From the NCBI GenBank assembly GCA_035573675.1, contig DATMAB010000010.1:248001-312000 (forward strand): a stretch of DNA of 64,000 nt. Reading direction: 5' to 3'. The position numbers and the translations under genes were made by a program. The stretch's first letter is position 1; every line of letters begins with the position of its first letter. Under the pieces are notes generated by a model, which saw only the letters and a list, made by a program, of their open reading frames with translations, searched no databases and had not been told where the DNA came from. This DNA comes from Terriglobales bacterium (GTDB lineage: Bacteria > Acidobacteriota > Terriglobia > Terriglobales > Acidobacteriaceae). Positions 52,871 through 62,964 of this stretch are shown piece by piece.

Positions 52871-53574
52871 GCGCGTACTCCTGCACTCTCGCCGAAAAGC
52901 TTGCCGTCGGCCAGGAACACGATGCGATCGGCATAGCGCTCCGCCAAGGGACGCTCGTGCGTGACCATGATGACCGTCATCCCCAGCGACTGGTTGAGCT
53001 CGCGAATGAGATTGAGGATGTCTTCGCCGGTCTGGCTGTCGAGATTCCCGGTGGGCTCGTCGGCCAGCAGAAGGGAGGGACGGTTCACCAGCGCCCGGGC
53101 CAGAGCCACGCGTTGCTGTTCGCCGCCGGAGAGCTCGGTGGGCCGGTGCCCCATGCGCGGGGTCAGGTGCACGCGCTCGATGGCCTCGCGCACGCGCTCG
53201 CGGCGTTCGCCGCGGTCCACCTCCGCCAGGCGCAGAGGCAGGTCGACATTCTCCTCCAGCTTCATCGAAGGAATCAGGTTGAAGTTCTGGAAGACCATGC
53301 CGACGGTATGACGGCGATAGCGCGCCAGTTCTTCCCCGTTCATGCGTGCGAGGTCGCGGCCATCCACCACGATCGAGCCGGAGGTCGGGCGGTCGAGTCC
53401 GGCGACCAGGTTCAGCAGCGTGGACTTGCCGGATCCGGAGCTGCCGAGCAGCGCCAGGAACTGGCCCCGCTGAACCTCAAGCGTGACTCCATCCAGAGCC
53501 CGTACTTCGCCCTGCCCGATGCGGTAGTGGCGGGAGACGTTCTCGGTGCGGATGGCGGGACCGTTGGTGGGCAT
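52867..53574 (-). CDS. ABC transporter ATPase of the MacB/LolD family
   Basis: 235 residues. Walker A GSSGSGKSTLLN, Q-loop MVFQNFNLIPSM, signature LSGGEQQRVALARAL, Walker B LLLADEPTGNLDS and the H-loop in VIMVTHERPLA. Couples to the permease next to it; such pairs extrude lipoproteins, peptides or toxins from the inner membrane or periplasm. Confidence 0.95.
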   Translation of the reverse strand: MPTNGPAIRTENVSRHYRIGQGEVRALDGVTLEVQRGQFLALLGSSGSGKSTLLNLVAGLDRPTSGSIVVDGRDLARMNGEELARYRRHTVGMVFQNFNLIPSMKLEENVDLPLRLAEVDRGERRERVREAIERVHLTPRMGHRPTELSGGEQQRVALARALVNRPSLLLADEPTGNLDSQTGEDILNLIRELNQSLGMTVIMVTHERPLAERYADRIVFLADGKLFGESAGVRA

Positions 53575-54115
53575 CGATCGTCTTGATGTTACTACGCGCG
53601 CGGGGGACTCAGAGTTCGCGGCGGGCCGGCGTGCCGACGCTCCACCCCCTACCCCTCCCCTCCTAATGGAATCAACGGGTTAGGGTGGGCAGATCCCTGA
53701 TCATCCCCGAAAACAAAGGACTTAGAGGCAAGTTCCCCGCAAATAAGGAGCTTAGTCGATTGTTATATTCCCATAGTCAATACCTCATAGAGAATATAGC
53801 ACTAAGATGCGGATGTCAAGGAGAAAGTTGCACGTGCTGCCCCTCCCCGTCCGCCCTTCTTTCCCCGTCCACCGCAGCCGAGTCGGGCGGGCTGGGAAGC
53901 AGCGGGAAGGCATGATTTCTTTCGACGCAAGGCCCGAAAGGTGTTTGCTGCCCCTTCGGGGCTCGACCTTTCTTCCACTGCCTACCCAGCGCATCCGCGT
54001 TGGGATCACATGAATGCCGCCCAGCGGGCTGAAGCTCTGTGGCTCATTCACCTTGCGAATCCGATCGTGGGTTACGACACCAGACATCGAAAGGGACAGA
54101 GAGGTCCACGAGTTT
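53575..54115. other. Intergenic region without supported genes; A/T-rich segment with repeats
   Basis: Short frames occur here but lack family features. Notable parts: AACAAAGGACTTAGAGGC (about 53711) and AAATAAGGAGCTTAG (about 53741) form an imperfect direct repeat; TATATTC (53764-53770) and GAATATA (about 53793) an inverted repeat in unusually A/T-rich sequence; after 53940 CCCCTTCGGGGCTCGACC and GCCGCCCAGCGGGCTGAAGC look like dispersed palindromic repeat DNA. Confidence 0.5.
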
Positions 54116-54152
54116 CCCATGTCTGCGCGGAAGAGCATCGCGCAGACATGGG
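54116..54152 (-). terminator. Perfect 14-bp hairpin after the cysteine dioxygenase gene
   Basis: CCCATGTCTGCGCG (54116-54129), nine-base loop, CGCGCAGACATGGG (54139-54152), 12 bases past the stop of the minus-strand gene. No T-tract follows, so it may stabilise the mRNA end rather than terminate alone. Confidence 0.6.
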
Positions 54153-54164
54153 GCACCGTCAGCG

Positions 54165-54761
54165 CTACTGGTTGCGCGGCTGCCGGGAGGGGACGCCGTA
54201 CTCGGTGGTGTACCAAAGGCGGATGCTGCCACAGGTTCCCTGCTCGGCCGAGTAGACATCGCAGGTATCGAAGGGCCGGGAGTAAACATGCAGGCTGACG
54301 GCGCGCTGGGCGAACTGAACCGGGTTGTAGACCTTGTGCACGGGCTCGGCGGGATTGACGGCGCAGGGATGGGCGGGATCGAGCTGGAATTCATCGGTGG
54401 GCTCGAGCTTGCACTTTCCTGCGGCCAGGTCCTGGAAAAGGACACGATAGTTCTGCACCAGCAGGCGCCCGATGGGCACGGCCATCCAGCAGTTCTGTTC
54501 GCGATGGTTGTGGACGGAACTGTGCTGGTCCACTTCCCAGCAGATGGCGATCAGCTCATAGAGCGGGGTCTTGTCGATGAGGTTGCGGGTGTAGTGCTGG
54601 CGGTCCCAGGTGAGATAGGGTTCGAGCGACGCCGGCTCCACGCGGTTCCGCTGGAGGAACGTGCGGACGGCATCCAGTTCCGAGAACGCCGCTTCGGGGA
54701 AGCGGCGCAGCCCCTGGACGAAATCGGCAATGGAGACGGTTTGCGCAGTTGCGACGTCCAT
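54165..54761 (-). CDS. Cysteine dioxygenase (type I, cupin)
   Basis: 198 residues from ATG 54761 (GGGGGATGCC upstream; earlier Mets add 13 or 20 residues). Iron ligands H84 and H86 (SVHNHREQ) and H142 (PVHKVYN). C91, five residues after the second His, and Y160 (LHVYSRP) lie where mammalian enzymes form a Cys-Tyr crosslink; most bacterial homologues have Gly at the first place. It oxidises cysteine to cysteine sulfinate with O2. Divergent from yggX. Confidence 0.88.
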   Translation of the reverse strand: MDVATAQTVSIADFVQGLRRFPEAAFSELDAVRTFLQRNRVEPASLEPYLTWDRQHYTRNLIDKTPLYELIAICWEVDQHSSVHNHREQNCWMAVPIGRLLVQNYRVLFQDLAAGKCKLEPTDEFQLDPAHPCAVNPAEPVHKVYNPVQFAQRAVSLHVYSRPFDTCDVYSAEQGTCGSIRLWYTTEYGVPSRQPRNQ

Positions 54762-54862
54762 GGCATCCCCCAGCCTGAAACGATGCAGGAAATTCTGCAT
54801 TATCCGGAGCGAATTTGCCAATGGGAAAACCGAGGCGGTAGCATACGAGCGGGAGCCTGAAA

Positions 54863-55132
54863 ATGCCTCGAACGGTGAAATGCGCGAAGCTGGGCCGGGA
54901 GTTGCCGGGACTGGAGGAGCCTCCTTTCGACGGCCCCATGGGCCAGAAGGTGTTTGAGAATATCTCCCAGGAAGCCTGGCGCATGTGGATGGAGCACCTG
55001 AAGATGGTGATCAACGAATACCGGCTGAATCCCGCCAACAAGCAGCACCAGGAGCTGATCTTGCAGCACATGGAAGAGTTCTTTTTCGGCCAAGGGGCGG
55101 CTCCGCCGCCGGAGTATAAGCCGCTGGGGTAG
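54863..55132 (+). CDS. yggX: YggX: Fe(2+)-trafficking / oxidative damage protection protein
   Basis: 89 residues. MPRTVKCAKLGRELPGLEEPPFDGPMGQKVFENISQEAWRMWMEHLKMVINEYRLNP is the complete YggX signature, including the conserved Cys near the N-terminus and the QxxLIxQMEEFFF end. It protects iron-sulfur proteins and helps iron handling. GGAG precedes the ATG. Confidence 0.93.
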   Translation: MPRTVKCAKLGRELPGLEEPPFDGPMGQKVFENISQEAWRMWMEHLKMVINEYRLNPANKQHQELILQHMEEFFFGQGAAPPPEYKPLG

Positions 55133-55180
55133 TTGACGTGAACGCTATGAGAGTTCCTTCGCTTCACTCAGGATTTCGGC

Positions 55181-55247
55181 GCGCGGCTCAGACGCCGCGC
55201 AAACGCCTCAACTTGGCTTGTAGCTTCTAGCTGCCAGCTTCTAGCTC
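55181..55247. repeat. Hairpin and short repeat between yggX and sucA
   Basis: GCGCGGC (55181-55187), six-base loop, GCCGCGC (55194-55200); then TAGCTTCTAGCTGCCAGCTT and CTAGCT (55221-55247), a tandem of AGCTTCTAGCT. The hairpin has no T-tract. A small dispersed repeat is likely. Confidence 0.55.
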
Positions 55248-55272
55248 AAACACCTTCAGAATCGGGACTGTC

Positions 55273-57741
55273 ATGGCGACGCGCTCAATTCGGTCCGAAA
55301 AGACGGCTTCTGAGCGCGAAGCTGTGTTCGATGTCTTCCGGCGGTGGGGATATCTGGAAGCCGATCTCGACCCTCTCGGTCACTTTGAGCCGCAGCCGCA
55401 TCCTGAGTTGGACGGCTTGACGGGCCCGTGGGCTGACGAAGCGCGACGCTTCTACTGCAGCTCCGTCGGAGCCCAATTCATGCACATCGCCGACCCGGAA
55501 CGGCGGAGATGGATCCAGGAGCGCATGGAAACCGCCGCGCCCGGGCCTGACAATCCGGCACACATCCTCGAGCGCCTGATCTCGGCCGAGCTGTTCGAGC
55601 AGGTTTTGCAGACGCGCTACCTGGGCACCAAGCGGTATTCGCTGGAAGGCAACACGGCGCTGATACCGCTGCTGGACGAGATGCTGGAGACAGGTTCCGG
55701 GCTGGGGGCGGAAGAGGCGCTCATCGCCATGGCGCACCGCGGACGACTGAACGCCATCGTGCACATCGCCGGGCGGCCGGCGCGCGACGTCTTCGCGGGC
55801 TTCGAGGACGTAGACCCGCGCAGCGTGCTGGGCTCGGGCGACGTGAAGTATCACCTGGGCGCAACTGGACATTACAAGACGCGCACGGGACGCACGGTGC
55901 GCATCCACCTGGTCTCCAATCCCAGCCACCTGGAGGCGGTCGATCCGGTGGCGGTGGGGCGGCTGCGCGCGAAGCAGCGGCGATTGGGCGAAGACGGACA
56001 GGCGCGCTCGATCGCCTTCCTCCTGCATGGCGACGCAGCCTTCGCCGGACAAGGTATCACGGCGGAGACACTGGCTTTTTCCGGGCTGCGCGGCTATGAC
56101 GTGGGCGGCGTCGTGCATGTGATCGTGAACAATCTCATCGGGTTCACGACCAATCCGAGCGAACTGCACAGTTCGCGTTTTTCCGCCGACCTGGCGAAGC
56201 GGCTCCCCATCCCTATCTTGCATGTCAACGCCGAAGACCTCGACGCGGTGGTGCGCGTTGCACGCATGGCGATGGACTACCGCTATGAGTTCGGCACCGA
56301 CGTGGTGGTGGACCTGATCGGGTATCGGCGGCATGGGCACAGCGAGGTGGACGATCCCACCATCACGCAGCCGCGTCTGTATCGCCGCATCAAGGAACAT
56401 CCGGTGGCGTGGCAAGTCTATGCGACGAAGATCGGCGCCGATCCGGAGCCGGTGGTGCAGAGGGTGCGCGCAGAGTTTGAAGAGGCCCAGAAGCAGGCCG
56501 CGAAGCTCACGGAGAAACCTGTGCTGGCGCAGCTTCCCGGCTACTGGTCGCGCTTCAAAGGCGGCCCGTATGACCCGGCGTCCGAGGTGGATACGGGCGT
56601 GACCGAGGAGGAGCTGCGCCAAGTCACCGACGGATTGACGCAGTGGCCGGACGGTTTCCACATCCATCCCAAGGTGCAGAAACTGTTGGAACAGCGGGCG
56701 GAGATGGGGTATGGCAAGCGGCCGGTGGACTTCGGCATGGCGGAAGCGCTGGCCTTCGGCACGCTGGTGCGCGCCGGCGTCCCCGTTCGCCTGAGCGGGC
56801 AGGACAGCCGCCGCGGCACGTTCAATCAGCGGCACGCCGTGCTGATCGACACCGAGGACGAGCATGAATACATCCCGCTGAGCCACCTGGCACGGGACCA
56901 GGCGACGTTCGAGGTCTACAACTCCATCCTTTCCGAGAACGCGGTGCTGGGATTTGAATACGGCTACAGCCGCGACTTCCCTGAGGCCTTGGTGCTGTGG
57001 GAAGCGCAGTTCGGCGATTTCGCCAACGGCGCGCAGGTGATCATCGACCAGTTCATCAGCGCGGGGGAGGACAAGTGGGGGCTGCTTTCGGGGCTGGTCC
57101 TGCTGTTGCCGCACGGCTTCGAGGGCCAGGGGCCGGAGCACTCCAGCGCGCGCATCGAGCGCTACCTGCAACTGGCGGCACGCGACAACCTCCAGGTCTG
57201 CCAGCCTTCGACGGCAGCACAATATTTCCATCTGCTGCGGCGGCAGGCGCTGCGTGCGTGGCGCAAGCCGCTGGTGGCGTTCACGCCCAAGAGCATGCTG
57301 CGGCATCCGGATGCCAGCTCTCCGGTAGCAGACCTCAGCCGGGCGCGCTTCCAGAACGTGATCGGCGATGCCGAAGTCGAAAGCGCGGAAACTGTACTGC
57401 TGTGCACGGGCAAGATCGGGCATGAACTCCGACGAGAGCGTCGCGAGCGCGGGGCAAAGCAGACGGCCATCGTATCCGTGGAGCAGTTGTATCCCTTTCC
57501 GCAGCAGGAGCTGGCGGCGGAACTGGTGCGACATCCCCAGGCGCGTGACCTGGTGTGGGTGCAGGAAGAGCCGGCCAACCAGGGGGCGCTGGGCTACATG
57601 ATGCCGCGGTTGACGCGCATGGCCCGGGACCGCCACGTGCGCACGGTGAAGCGCTCGCCCAGCCCCAGCCCGGCCACGGGCTCCGCCAAGGCGCATGAGC
57701 TGGAGCAGAAGGCGCTGCTGGCGCTGGCGTTCACGCGATAA
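55273..57741 (+). CDS. sucA: 2-oxoglutarate dehydrogenase E1 component
   Basis: 822 residues, shorter than the 933 of E. coli SucA, mainly at the N-terminus. ALIAMAHRGRLNAIVHIAGRP, DVKYHLGATG, LVSNPSHLEAVDPVAVG, the thiamine diphosphate block HGDAAFAGQGITAETLAFSG ... VIVNNLIGFTT, IGYRRHGHSEVDDPTITQP, SGQDSRRGTFNQRHAVL and FEYGYS...LVLWEAQFGDFANGAQVIIDQFI are diagnostic. It decarboxylates 2-oxoglutarate in the TCA cycle. No sucB or lpd follows here, so partners lie elsewhere. Confidence 0.95.
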   Translation: MATRSIRSEKTASEREAVFDVFRRWGYLEADLDPLGHFEPQPHPELDGLTGPWADEARRFYCSSVGAQFMHIADPERRRWIQERMETAAPGPDNPAHILERLISAELFEQVLQTRYLGTKRYSLEGNTALIPLLDEMLETGSGLGAEEALIAMAHRGRLNAIVHIAGRPARDVFAGFEDVDPRSVLGSGDVKYHLGATGHYKTRTGRTVRIHLVSNPSHLEAVDPVAVGRLRAKQRRLGEDGQARSIAFLLHGDAAFAGQGITAETLAFSGLRGYDVGGVVHVIVNNLIGFTTNPSELHSSRFSADLAKRLPIPILHVNAEDLDAVVRVARMAMDYRYEFGTDVVVDLIGYRRHGHSEVDDPTITQPRLYRRIKEHPVAWQVYATKIGADPEPVVQRVRAEFEEAQKQAAKLTEKPVLAQLPGYWSRFKGGPYDPASEVDTGVTEEELRQVTDGLTQWPDGFHIHPKVQKLLEQRAEMGYGKRPVDFGMAEALAFGTLVRAGVPVRLSGQDSRRGTFNQRHAVLIDTEDEHEYIPLSHLARDQATFEVYNSILSENAVLGFEYGYSRDFPEALVLWEAQFGDFANGAQVIIDQFISAGEDKWGLLSGLVLLLPHGFEGQGPEHSSARIERYLQLAARDNLQVCQPSTAAQYFHLLRRQALRAWRKPLVAFTPKSMLRHPDASSPVADLSRARFQNVIGDAEVESAETVLLCTGKIGHELRRERRERGAKQTAIVSVEQLYPFPQQELAAELVRHPQARDLVWVQEEPANQGALGYMMPRLTRMARDRHVRTVKRSPSPSPATGSAKAHELEQKALLALAFTR

Positions 57742-58070
57742 CGTTCCAATCCGAGGGAGCGCCCTTTTGAGAGCAGCAACCCCAAAGGTCCCTCGACTCG
57801 GGTTTCCCGCGCACGACCACGCCCGCGCTGCGCGCAATGGGCGTGTGGCGTATGCGCGGCGGGGCCCTCCCTCGCTCGCGATGACGGCTCTGTAGAACGT
57901 TGGAGTTTCCTAACCGGCCCGCGAGGGCAAAGGCATGTTGCGCGGGCAAGTGGCCCGCAAAACAGCACGGCGAGACGCCGCTGCTACACGATCCGGGAAC
58001 GCCACGGCGGCGGCGAATCCGGTACAATCTTGGCCTACTAACGCCCGCTCCCGGGCCAGAAGCAACGCTC
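57742..58070. other. Intergenic region before the fatty acyl reductase operon, with repeat DNA and a -10 box
   Basis: 57788-57893 contains GTCCCTCGACTCGGGTTTCC and CCCTCGCTCGCGATGACGGC, the style of the dispersed repeats seen elsewhere; 57930-58010 holds GCGGGCAAGTGGCCCGC (a palindrome) and GGCGAGACGCCGCTGCTACA. TACAAT at 58023-58028 is a likely -10 box for the operon; no clear -35. Confidence 0.45.
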
Positions 58071-60407
58071 TTGCAGGCACACGAACAAAAAAACGGGCAG
58101 CCCGGCTCGGCGTTGGAGCCGGTCTATTGGCGAGTGGAAGGCAGCCTGCTTGACCTGAGCGCTGTGCGGCCGCTCATCTTCATCACCCGCAACACGCAAA
58201 GCTTCCTGGAGCGCTGGGCGCGTCGCTGGGGCCTGGCGGTGCTGGTACTGGTACGGCCTCTGCTGTACGCCCTGCATCGCAGATCCGCCACCCGCGTGCT
58301 GCACACCATGCTGCGGGGGGTGAGCGCCGACCGGCTCGATCTGCTGGGTGAGGAGTATTTTCAGTACCAGCAGAAGCCGCGGCTGAAGCCGCAGGGCGTG
58401 GCGAAGGTGAAGGAAGCGATGGCGGACGGGCGGCCTGTCGTGCTGGTGAGCCAGGGGCTGGAGCAGGTGATGCGCCCGCTGGCGGAGTACCTGGGCGCCG
58501 CCGGGCTGATAGCAAACCGGCTGGAGTTCCGCGATGGCCTGGCGACCGGGCGGCTGCTGGAGCCGGTAATCCGCCCGCGCGGAGGCCTGGCGCGAATTTT
58601 CGGCGGGAATCCCGATGGCAGCGTGCCGCTGGAGAAGCTGGCACGCGATTTGGGACATCCGCCCGACGTCTTGCGCGCCGCCGTGCGTCCGGCACGGCGG
58701 GTATCGGTGAAATACGCGCGTCCGGTGGTGGTGTTCGACGATCGGCAGCGCCTGGGGCCGCTTTCGGTGCGGCAGTCGCTCGCGGGCAGGCACATCCTGC
58801 TGATCGGGGTGACGGGATTCATCGGCAAGGTATGGCTGGTGAACGCTCTGCGCGACCTGCCCGAGATCGGCCGCATCTATCTGCTGGTCCGGCGGCAGAA
58901 ATCGAACAGCGCTCTGCGGCGCTTCGAAAAGCTTGTGGAAGAGTCGCCGCTGTTCGATCCGTTGCACACCGAGCACGGCGACGGGCTGGCACAATTCCTC
59001 TCGGAGCGTGTCGAGGTGGTCGAGGGCGACGTGTCAAAGCCCGGCCTCGGCCTGGACGAGGCCACGCGAGCGCGCCTGCAGCAGAAACTGGACCTGGTCA
59101 TCAACAGCTCCGGCCTGACCGACTTCAATCCCGACCTGCGCGATGCGCTGGCGGTGAACGTCGAGGCGACCATCCACCTGCTTGATTTCCTGCGCGCCTG
59201 CGACCACGCGGCGCTGCTTCACCTTTCGACCTGCTACGTGGCGGGCTACGTGGATGGACGCGTGCGCGAAGAGCTGGTGCCGAACTACACACCCAAGCGC
59301 GTCGCGGACTTCGACGCCGAGCGCGAGCGGCTGGCGCTCCACGAACTGGTGAGGGAGACGGAGCAGCGAGCGGCCAGCCCGGAAGTGACGGCCGAGCTGA
59401 AAAAGGAGATCGCGGAACGGCGCTCGGCAGGACTGAGCGGAGAAGCGCTGGAGAACCAGTTGCGCAAGGCCCGCATTCGCTGGGTACGCAGCGCGCTGAT
59501 CGAGGCGGGCATGCGGCGCGCGCAGCAATTCGGCTGGCCGAACACCTACACCTTCACCAAGAGCCTGGCGGAATCGCTGATCGCCACGCGCGGCGGCGAC
59601 CTGCCCATCGCCGTGGTGCGGCCGTCCATCGTCGAAACTTCGACGCACAGCCCGTTTTCCGGGTGGAACGAGGGCATCAATACTTCGGCGTCGCTTTCCT
59701 ACCTTCTGGGGACGTACTTCCGGCAACTTCCGTCGAACGAACGCAAGCGTCTGGACATTGTGCCGGTGGACCTGGTGTGCCGGGGCATGACGCTGATCGC
59801 CGCGGCGCTCATCGGGCGGCGACACCAGCGCATGTATCAACTGGCCAGTTCGGAGAGCAATCCCTGCGACATGCGGCGCTCGATCGAGCTTACCGGCCTG
59901 GCCCACCGCAAGCATTACCGCGCGCAGGAAGGGCTGGAGCACTGGCTGCGGCTGCGGTTCGACACCATCGCCGTGTCGAAGACGCGCTACCAGCGGCTCT
60001 CCGCGCCGGGACAGAAGGCCATCGTGCGCAGCATCCGGCTGCTGGCTTCGCCCATCCCCTTCATGGAGCAGAAACTGGTGAAGCGGGAACGGGCGCTGGA
60101 CCGGGTGGCGCGGCTCATCGAGCTGTACGAGCCCTTCATCCTGCACAACGAACAGGTGTTCGAGGCGGGCAACATCGAGCTGCTGGCGGCGGCGCTCGAG
60201 CCGGAAGAGCGCGAGCGGTTCGGCTACGACGCGCGCTCGATCGACTGGTGGGAGTACTGGATCAACATCCATATTCCAGCGCTGCGCAAGTGGTCGTATC
60301 CGCTGATCGAGGGTCGCCTGCCGGAGTCGCGCTCGGGACGCACGTTCCGCATGGCGCCGGCGGGCAATCCGAGCGTTCCCACGGGAGCGACATGGCCATC
60401 TTCCTGA
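58071..60407 (+). CDS. Degenerate HAD-IB domain fused to fatty acyl-CoA/ACP reductase (male-sterility/SDR type)
   Basis: About 778 residues from TTG 58071; the start is uncertain because the frame stays open to 57900 through repeat-like DNA. First 220 residues: HAD-IB fold with motif I reading [13 protein letters not shown] instead of the usual DxD (FDxDGTLL), motif II intact in style ([21 protein letters not shown]), so phosphatase activity is probably lost. Then a fatty acyl reductase: [20 protein letters not shown] (NADPH), [30 protein letters not shown], active-site [11 protein letters not shown] and [20 protein letters not shown]. It would reduce acyl-CoA/ACP to a fatty aldehyde or alcohol. 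It overlaps the next gene by 16 bases. Confidence 0.85.
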   Translation: MQAHEQKNGQPGSALEPVYWRVEGSLLDLSAVRPLIFITRNTQSFLERWARRWGLAVLVLVRPLLYALHRRSATRVLHTMLRGVSADRLDLLGEEYFQYQQKPRLKPQGVAKVKEAMADGRPVVLVSQGLEQVMRPLAEYLGAAGLIANRLEFRDGLATGRLLEPVIRPRGGLARIFGGNPDGSVPLEKLARDLGHPPDVLRAAVRPARRVSVKYARPVVVFDDRQRLGPLSVRQSLAGRHILLIGVTGFIGKVWLVNALRDLPEIGRIYLLVRRQKSNSALRRFEKLVEESPLFDPLHTEHGDGLAQFLSERVEVVEGDVSKPGLGLDEATRARLQQKLDLVINSSGLTDFNPDLRDALAVNVEATIHLLDFLRACDHAALLHLSTCYVAGYVDGRVREELVPNYTPKRVADFDAERERLALHELVRETEQRAASPEVTAELKKEIAERRSAGLSGEALENQLRKARIRWVRSALIEAGMRRAQQFGWPNTYTFTKSLAESLIATRGGDLPIAVVRPSIVETSTHSPFSGWNEGINTSASLSYLLGTYFRQLPSNERKRLDIVPVDLVCRGMTLIAAALIGRRHQRMYQLASSESNPCDMRRSIELTGLAHRKHYRAQEGLEHWLRLRFDTIAVSKTRYQRLSAPGQKAIVRSIRLLASPIPFMEQKLVKRERALDRVARLIELYEPFILHNEQVFEAGNIELLAAALEPEERERFGYDARSIDWWEYWINIHIPALRKWSYPLIEGRLPESRSGRTFRMAPAGNPSVPTGATWPSS

Positions 60408-61525
60408 CCGGGTCCACCGGGTACATCGGCGCGCACCTGGCTGCCGGACTGCTCGAAAACCACAAGGACACGCTGAACCTGCTGGTCCGCGCCAGGAACC
60501 AGCAGGAAGGCGCCGAGCGCTTGTGGCGGTCGCTGCAACTGCACATGGACTTCCCCAAGTTCCATGAGTACCTGCAGTCGCGGATCCAGGTGTTCCTGGG
60601 CGATCTGACCGAGCGGCGCTTCGGCCTGAATGACCGCGATTATGAACGGCTGACGAAGACGACCGATTCGGTGATTCACTGCGCGGCGTCGCTCAACCGG
60701 AAGTCCGAGAAGCAGTGCCTGAACGTGAACCTGCGCGGAACGCTGGAAGTGGTGCAACTGGCGCGGCGGGCACAGCAGGACCACGGTCTGCGGCGCATCA
60801 GTCATGTGAGCACCGTGGCCGTGGCCGGACACCGGCAGAACGAAGTCGTCGAAGAGGACCAGGCGGTCGACTGGCAGCGTTCGGATTACGATCCGTACGC
60901 GCGCACGAAGAAATTCTGCGAGCACATGATCCGCGAGCTGCTGCCGGAGGTGCCGCGCACCATCTTCCGGCCGAGCATCGTGCTGGGCGACAGCCGGCGC
61001 GGCGAAACCACGCAGTTCGACATGGTGCGCGCGTTTGTGTTCCTGGCGGGGCTGCCCGTGCTCCCTTTCCGCGCCGAGGACAAAATCGACATCGTGCCGG
61101 TGGATTACGTGGCCGACGCCATCGTCACGCTGCACCAGAAGGAGAAGCCGGGGCACGAGATCTATCATCTTTCCTCCGGAACCGGGTCGCAGACCTACCG
61201 AGAGCTGACGCAGGCGCTGGCGCGGGCGCAGCGCAAGAGCGCGCCGTGGTTCATGCCGTCGCTCGAGGGGCCGTTCCGCTGGACAGTCGAGTGGCTTTCG
61301 AACCGCAAGGGGAACCTGGGCTACGGGGCTTCCCTGCTGAAAGTTTTCCTTCCGTATCTCGTCTGGAACACCGTATTCGACAACACCCGCGTGGTGGCGG
61401 AGCTGGGGCGGCGGCCGGCTCCGTTTTCCGAGTACAGCTATCCCCTGCTGAAGTTCAGCCGGGAGACGCGCTTCACCTATCCCTACCGCGAGTGGCCCAG
61501 TCCGGCCGGAGGACGGGTCGGATGA
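60392..61525 (+). CDS. NAD-dependent epimerase/fatty acyl reductase-like SDR protein
   Basis: 377 residues from ATG 60392. [35 protein letters not shown] is the nucleotide-binding start; [61 protein letters not shown], active-site [15 protein letters not shown] and [17 protein letters not shown] identify a thioester-reductase/NAD_binding_4 protein. Similar in type to the C-terminal part of the preceding protein but shorter. Possibly the second reduction step or a partner subunit. Confidence 0.85.
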   Translation: MAIFLTGSTGYIGAHLAAGLLENHKDTLNLLVRARNQQEGAERLWRSLQLHMDFPKFHEYLQSRIQVFLGDLTERRFGLNDRDYERLTKTTDSVIHCAASLNRKSEKQCLNVNLRGTLEVVQLARRAQQDHGLRRISHVSTVAVAGHRQNEVVEEDQAVDWQRSDYDPYARTKKFCEHMIRELLPEVPRTIFRPSIVLGDSRRGETTQFDMVRAFVFLAGLPVLPFRAEDKIDIVPVDYVADAIVTLHQKEKPGHEIYHLSSGTGSQTYRELTQALARAQRKSAPWFMPSLEGPFRWTVEWLSNRKGNLGYGASLLKVFLPYLVWNTVFDNTRVVAELGRRPAPFSEYSYPLLKFSRETRFTYPYREWPSPAGGRVG

Positions 61526-62964
61526 TGGACCTGGTGCTCGAGGCCTGGGTGGCCGGGCTGATCGAGATCACCAAGCTGGGCTGGATGCTGGGCGCCGGCC
61601 AGACGTGGCGCCCCGGCGAAAAGCTCCGCCTCCTGTTCGCCGGCTACAACGGCACGCGCAACACCGGCTCCGACGTGCGCGTGGAGGAGATGCTGCGCCA
61701 GGTGCGGCGCATCCTGGGAGCGGAGAACTGCCGGCTGGCCGTGATGACGCAGAGCTTCGAACGCTCGCGCGGCTACTTCGGCGACGCCGAACAGGTCCAC
61801 CTGCCCGACATCTTCCCGCCCTTCCTTTTCCGCGAAGTGCGCAAGCATCACGGCGTGGTGGCCTGCGAAGGCTCCATGTTCAAGAGCAAGTTCGCCAACG
61901 CCCTGACCACCATGATGATCGGCTCCCTCGGCATCGCCACGGCGGAGAACAAGCTCTCCATCGGCTACGGCGCGGAAGCCGGAGACATGGACAAGCTGCT
62001 GGCCAGGATGTGCGGGCGGTATTGCGCGCAGTCGCTCATCATCACCCGCAATGAAGAATCACGCTCGGTGCTGCGCGCCCTGGGTGTCCCCACCGAACCG
62101 GGCACGGATACGGCGTGGACGTTCGAGCCGCACCGCCCGGAATATGGCCGGAGAGCCCTGCGTGACCTGGGCTGGGACGGGCAGCGCGAAGTGCTGGTGG
62201 TGTGTCCCATCAATCCCTTCTGGTGGCCGGTGAAGGCGTCGGTGACGAAATATGCGGCGCATTTGCTGTTCGGCGCCTATGAGCAGAGCCACTATCGCAC
62301 GGTGTACTTCCACAACTCCGGCCCGCAGGTGGACGCGGCGTATCAGCGCTATCTGAAGGCCATCGCCAACGCTGTCGAGCGTTTCCGCAAACAGCACGGC
62401 GTCTTCGTGGTGCTGGCGGCGATGGAGCGGCTGGATGCGCGCGCCTGCCGCGAACTGGCGACAATGCTGGGCGGCGTTCCCGTGGCAACGTCCGATGACT
62501 ACGACATGTACCAGTTGGTCAGCATCCTGCGGGCGTGCCACTTGATGGTGTCGTCGCGCTACCACGGCATCGTGACTTCGATGCCCGGGCTGGTCGCTTC
62601 GGCCGGCATCACCATGGACGAGCGCATCCGCAACCTGATGCACGAGCGTGGACATCGGCACCTGCTGCTCGAGGTGGACGATTCTGAACTGGAACCCAAA
62701 CTGTACGAAATGATGGAGCGGTTGCGCCGCGAGCGCGAGGCCGTGGCAGCGGGAATCGGGCAGACCGTGGTGCGCAACCTGAAGACCATGGCCCGCATGG
62801 GCGTCTACTTCGAAGAGCACGTTCAGCAACGCTATCCTGAATTTCCAGTGCGAACCGGCCAACTGAGCTGGGAGGACTACCTGCCGCCGCTCAGCCCCAA
62901 TCTGCGCCGTCTGGTCGAGCAGTACGAAGGCGCGACAGTCCGGCCGGGCGCATCGTGCGCATGA
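61522..62964 (+). CDS. Polysaccharide pyruvyl transferase family protein
   Basis: 480 residues from ATG 61522 (overlapping the previous stop; ATG 61525 also possible). [30 protein letters not shown] matches the family's N-terminal loop, and [22 protein letters not shown] the donor-site SxRxHG block. These enzymes add pyruvate from PEP to sugars or, in some families, act as GT-B-like transferases. The N-terminal helix ([20 protein letters not shown]) may touch the membrane. The setting between acyl reductases and an acyl-CoA synthetase suggests a lipid-linked sugar substrate. Confidence 0.82.
   Translation: MMDLVLEAWVAGLIEITKLGWMLGAGQTWRPGEKLRLLFAGYNGTRNTGSDVRVEEMLRQVRRILGAENCRLAVMTQSFERSRGYFGDAEQVHLPDIFPPFLFREVRKHHGVVACEGSMFKSKFANALTTMMIGSLGIATAENKLSIGYGAEAGDMDKLLARMCGRYCAQSLIITRNEESRSVLRALGVPTEPGTDTAWTFEPHRPEYGRRALRDLGWDGQREVLVVCPINPFWWPVKASVTKYAAHLLFGAYEQSHYRTVYFHNSGPQVDAAYQRYLKAIANAVERFRKQHGVFVVLAAMERLDARACRELATMLGGVPVATSDDYDMYQLVSILRACHLMVSSRYHGIVTSMPGLVASAGITMDERIRNLMHERGHRHLLLEVDDSELEPKLYEMMERLRREREAVAAGIGQTVVRNLKTMARMGVYFEEHVQQRYPEFPVRTGQLSWEDYLPPLSPNLRRLVEQYEGATVRPGASCA

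Noticed and set aside
53785-54216. 143-codon minus-strand frame in the gene-free gap
   Set aside because: It runs through palindromic repeat DNA and a 14-bp hairpin, has no domain pattern and no ribosome site.
57900-58070. N-terminal extension of the HAD-acyl reductase to 57900
   Set aside because: The extra 57 codons cross palindromic repeat-like DNA and a TACAAT -10 box and show no HAD similarity, so a start near 58071 is preferred.
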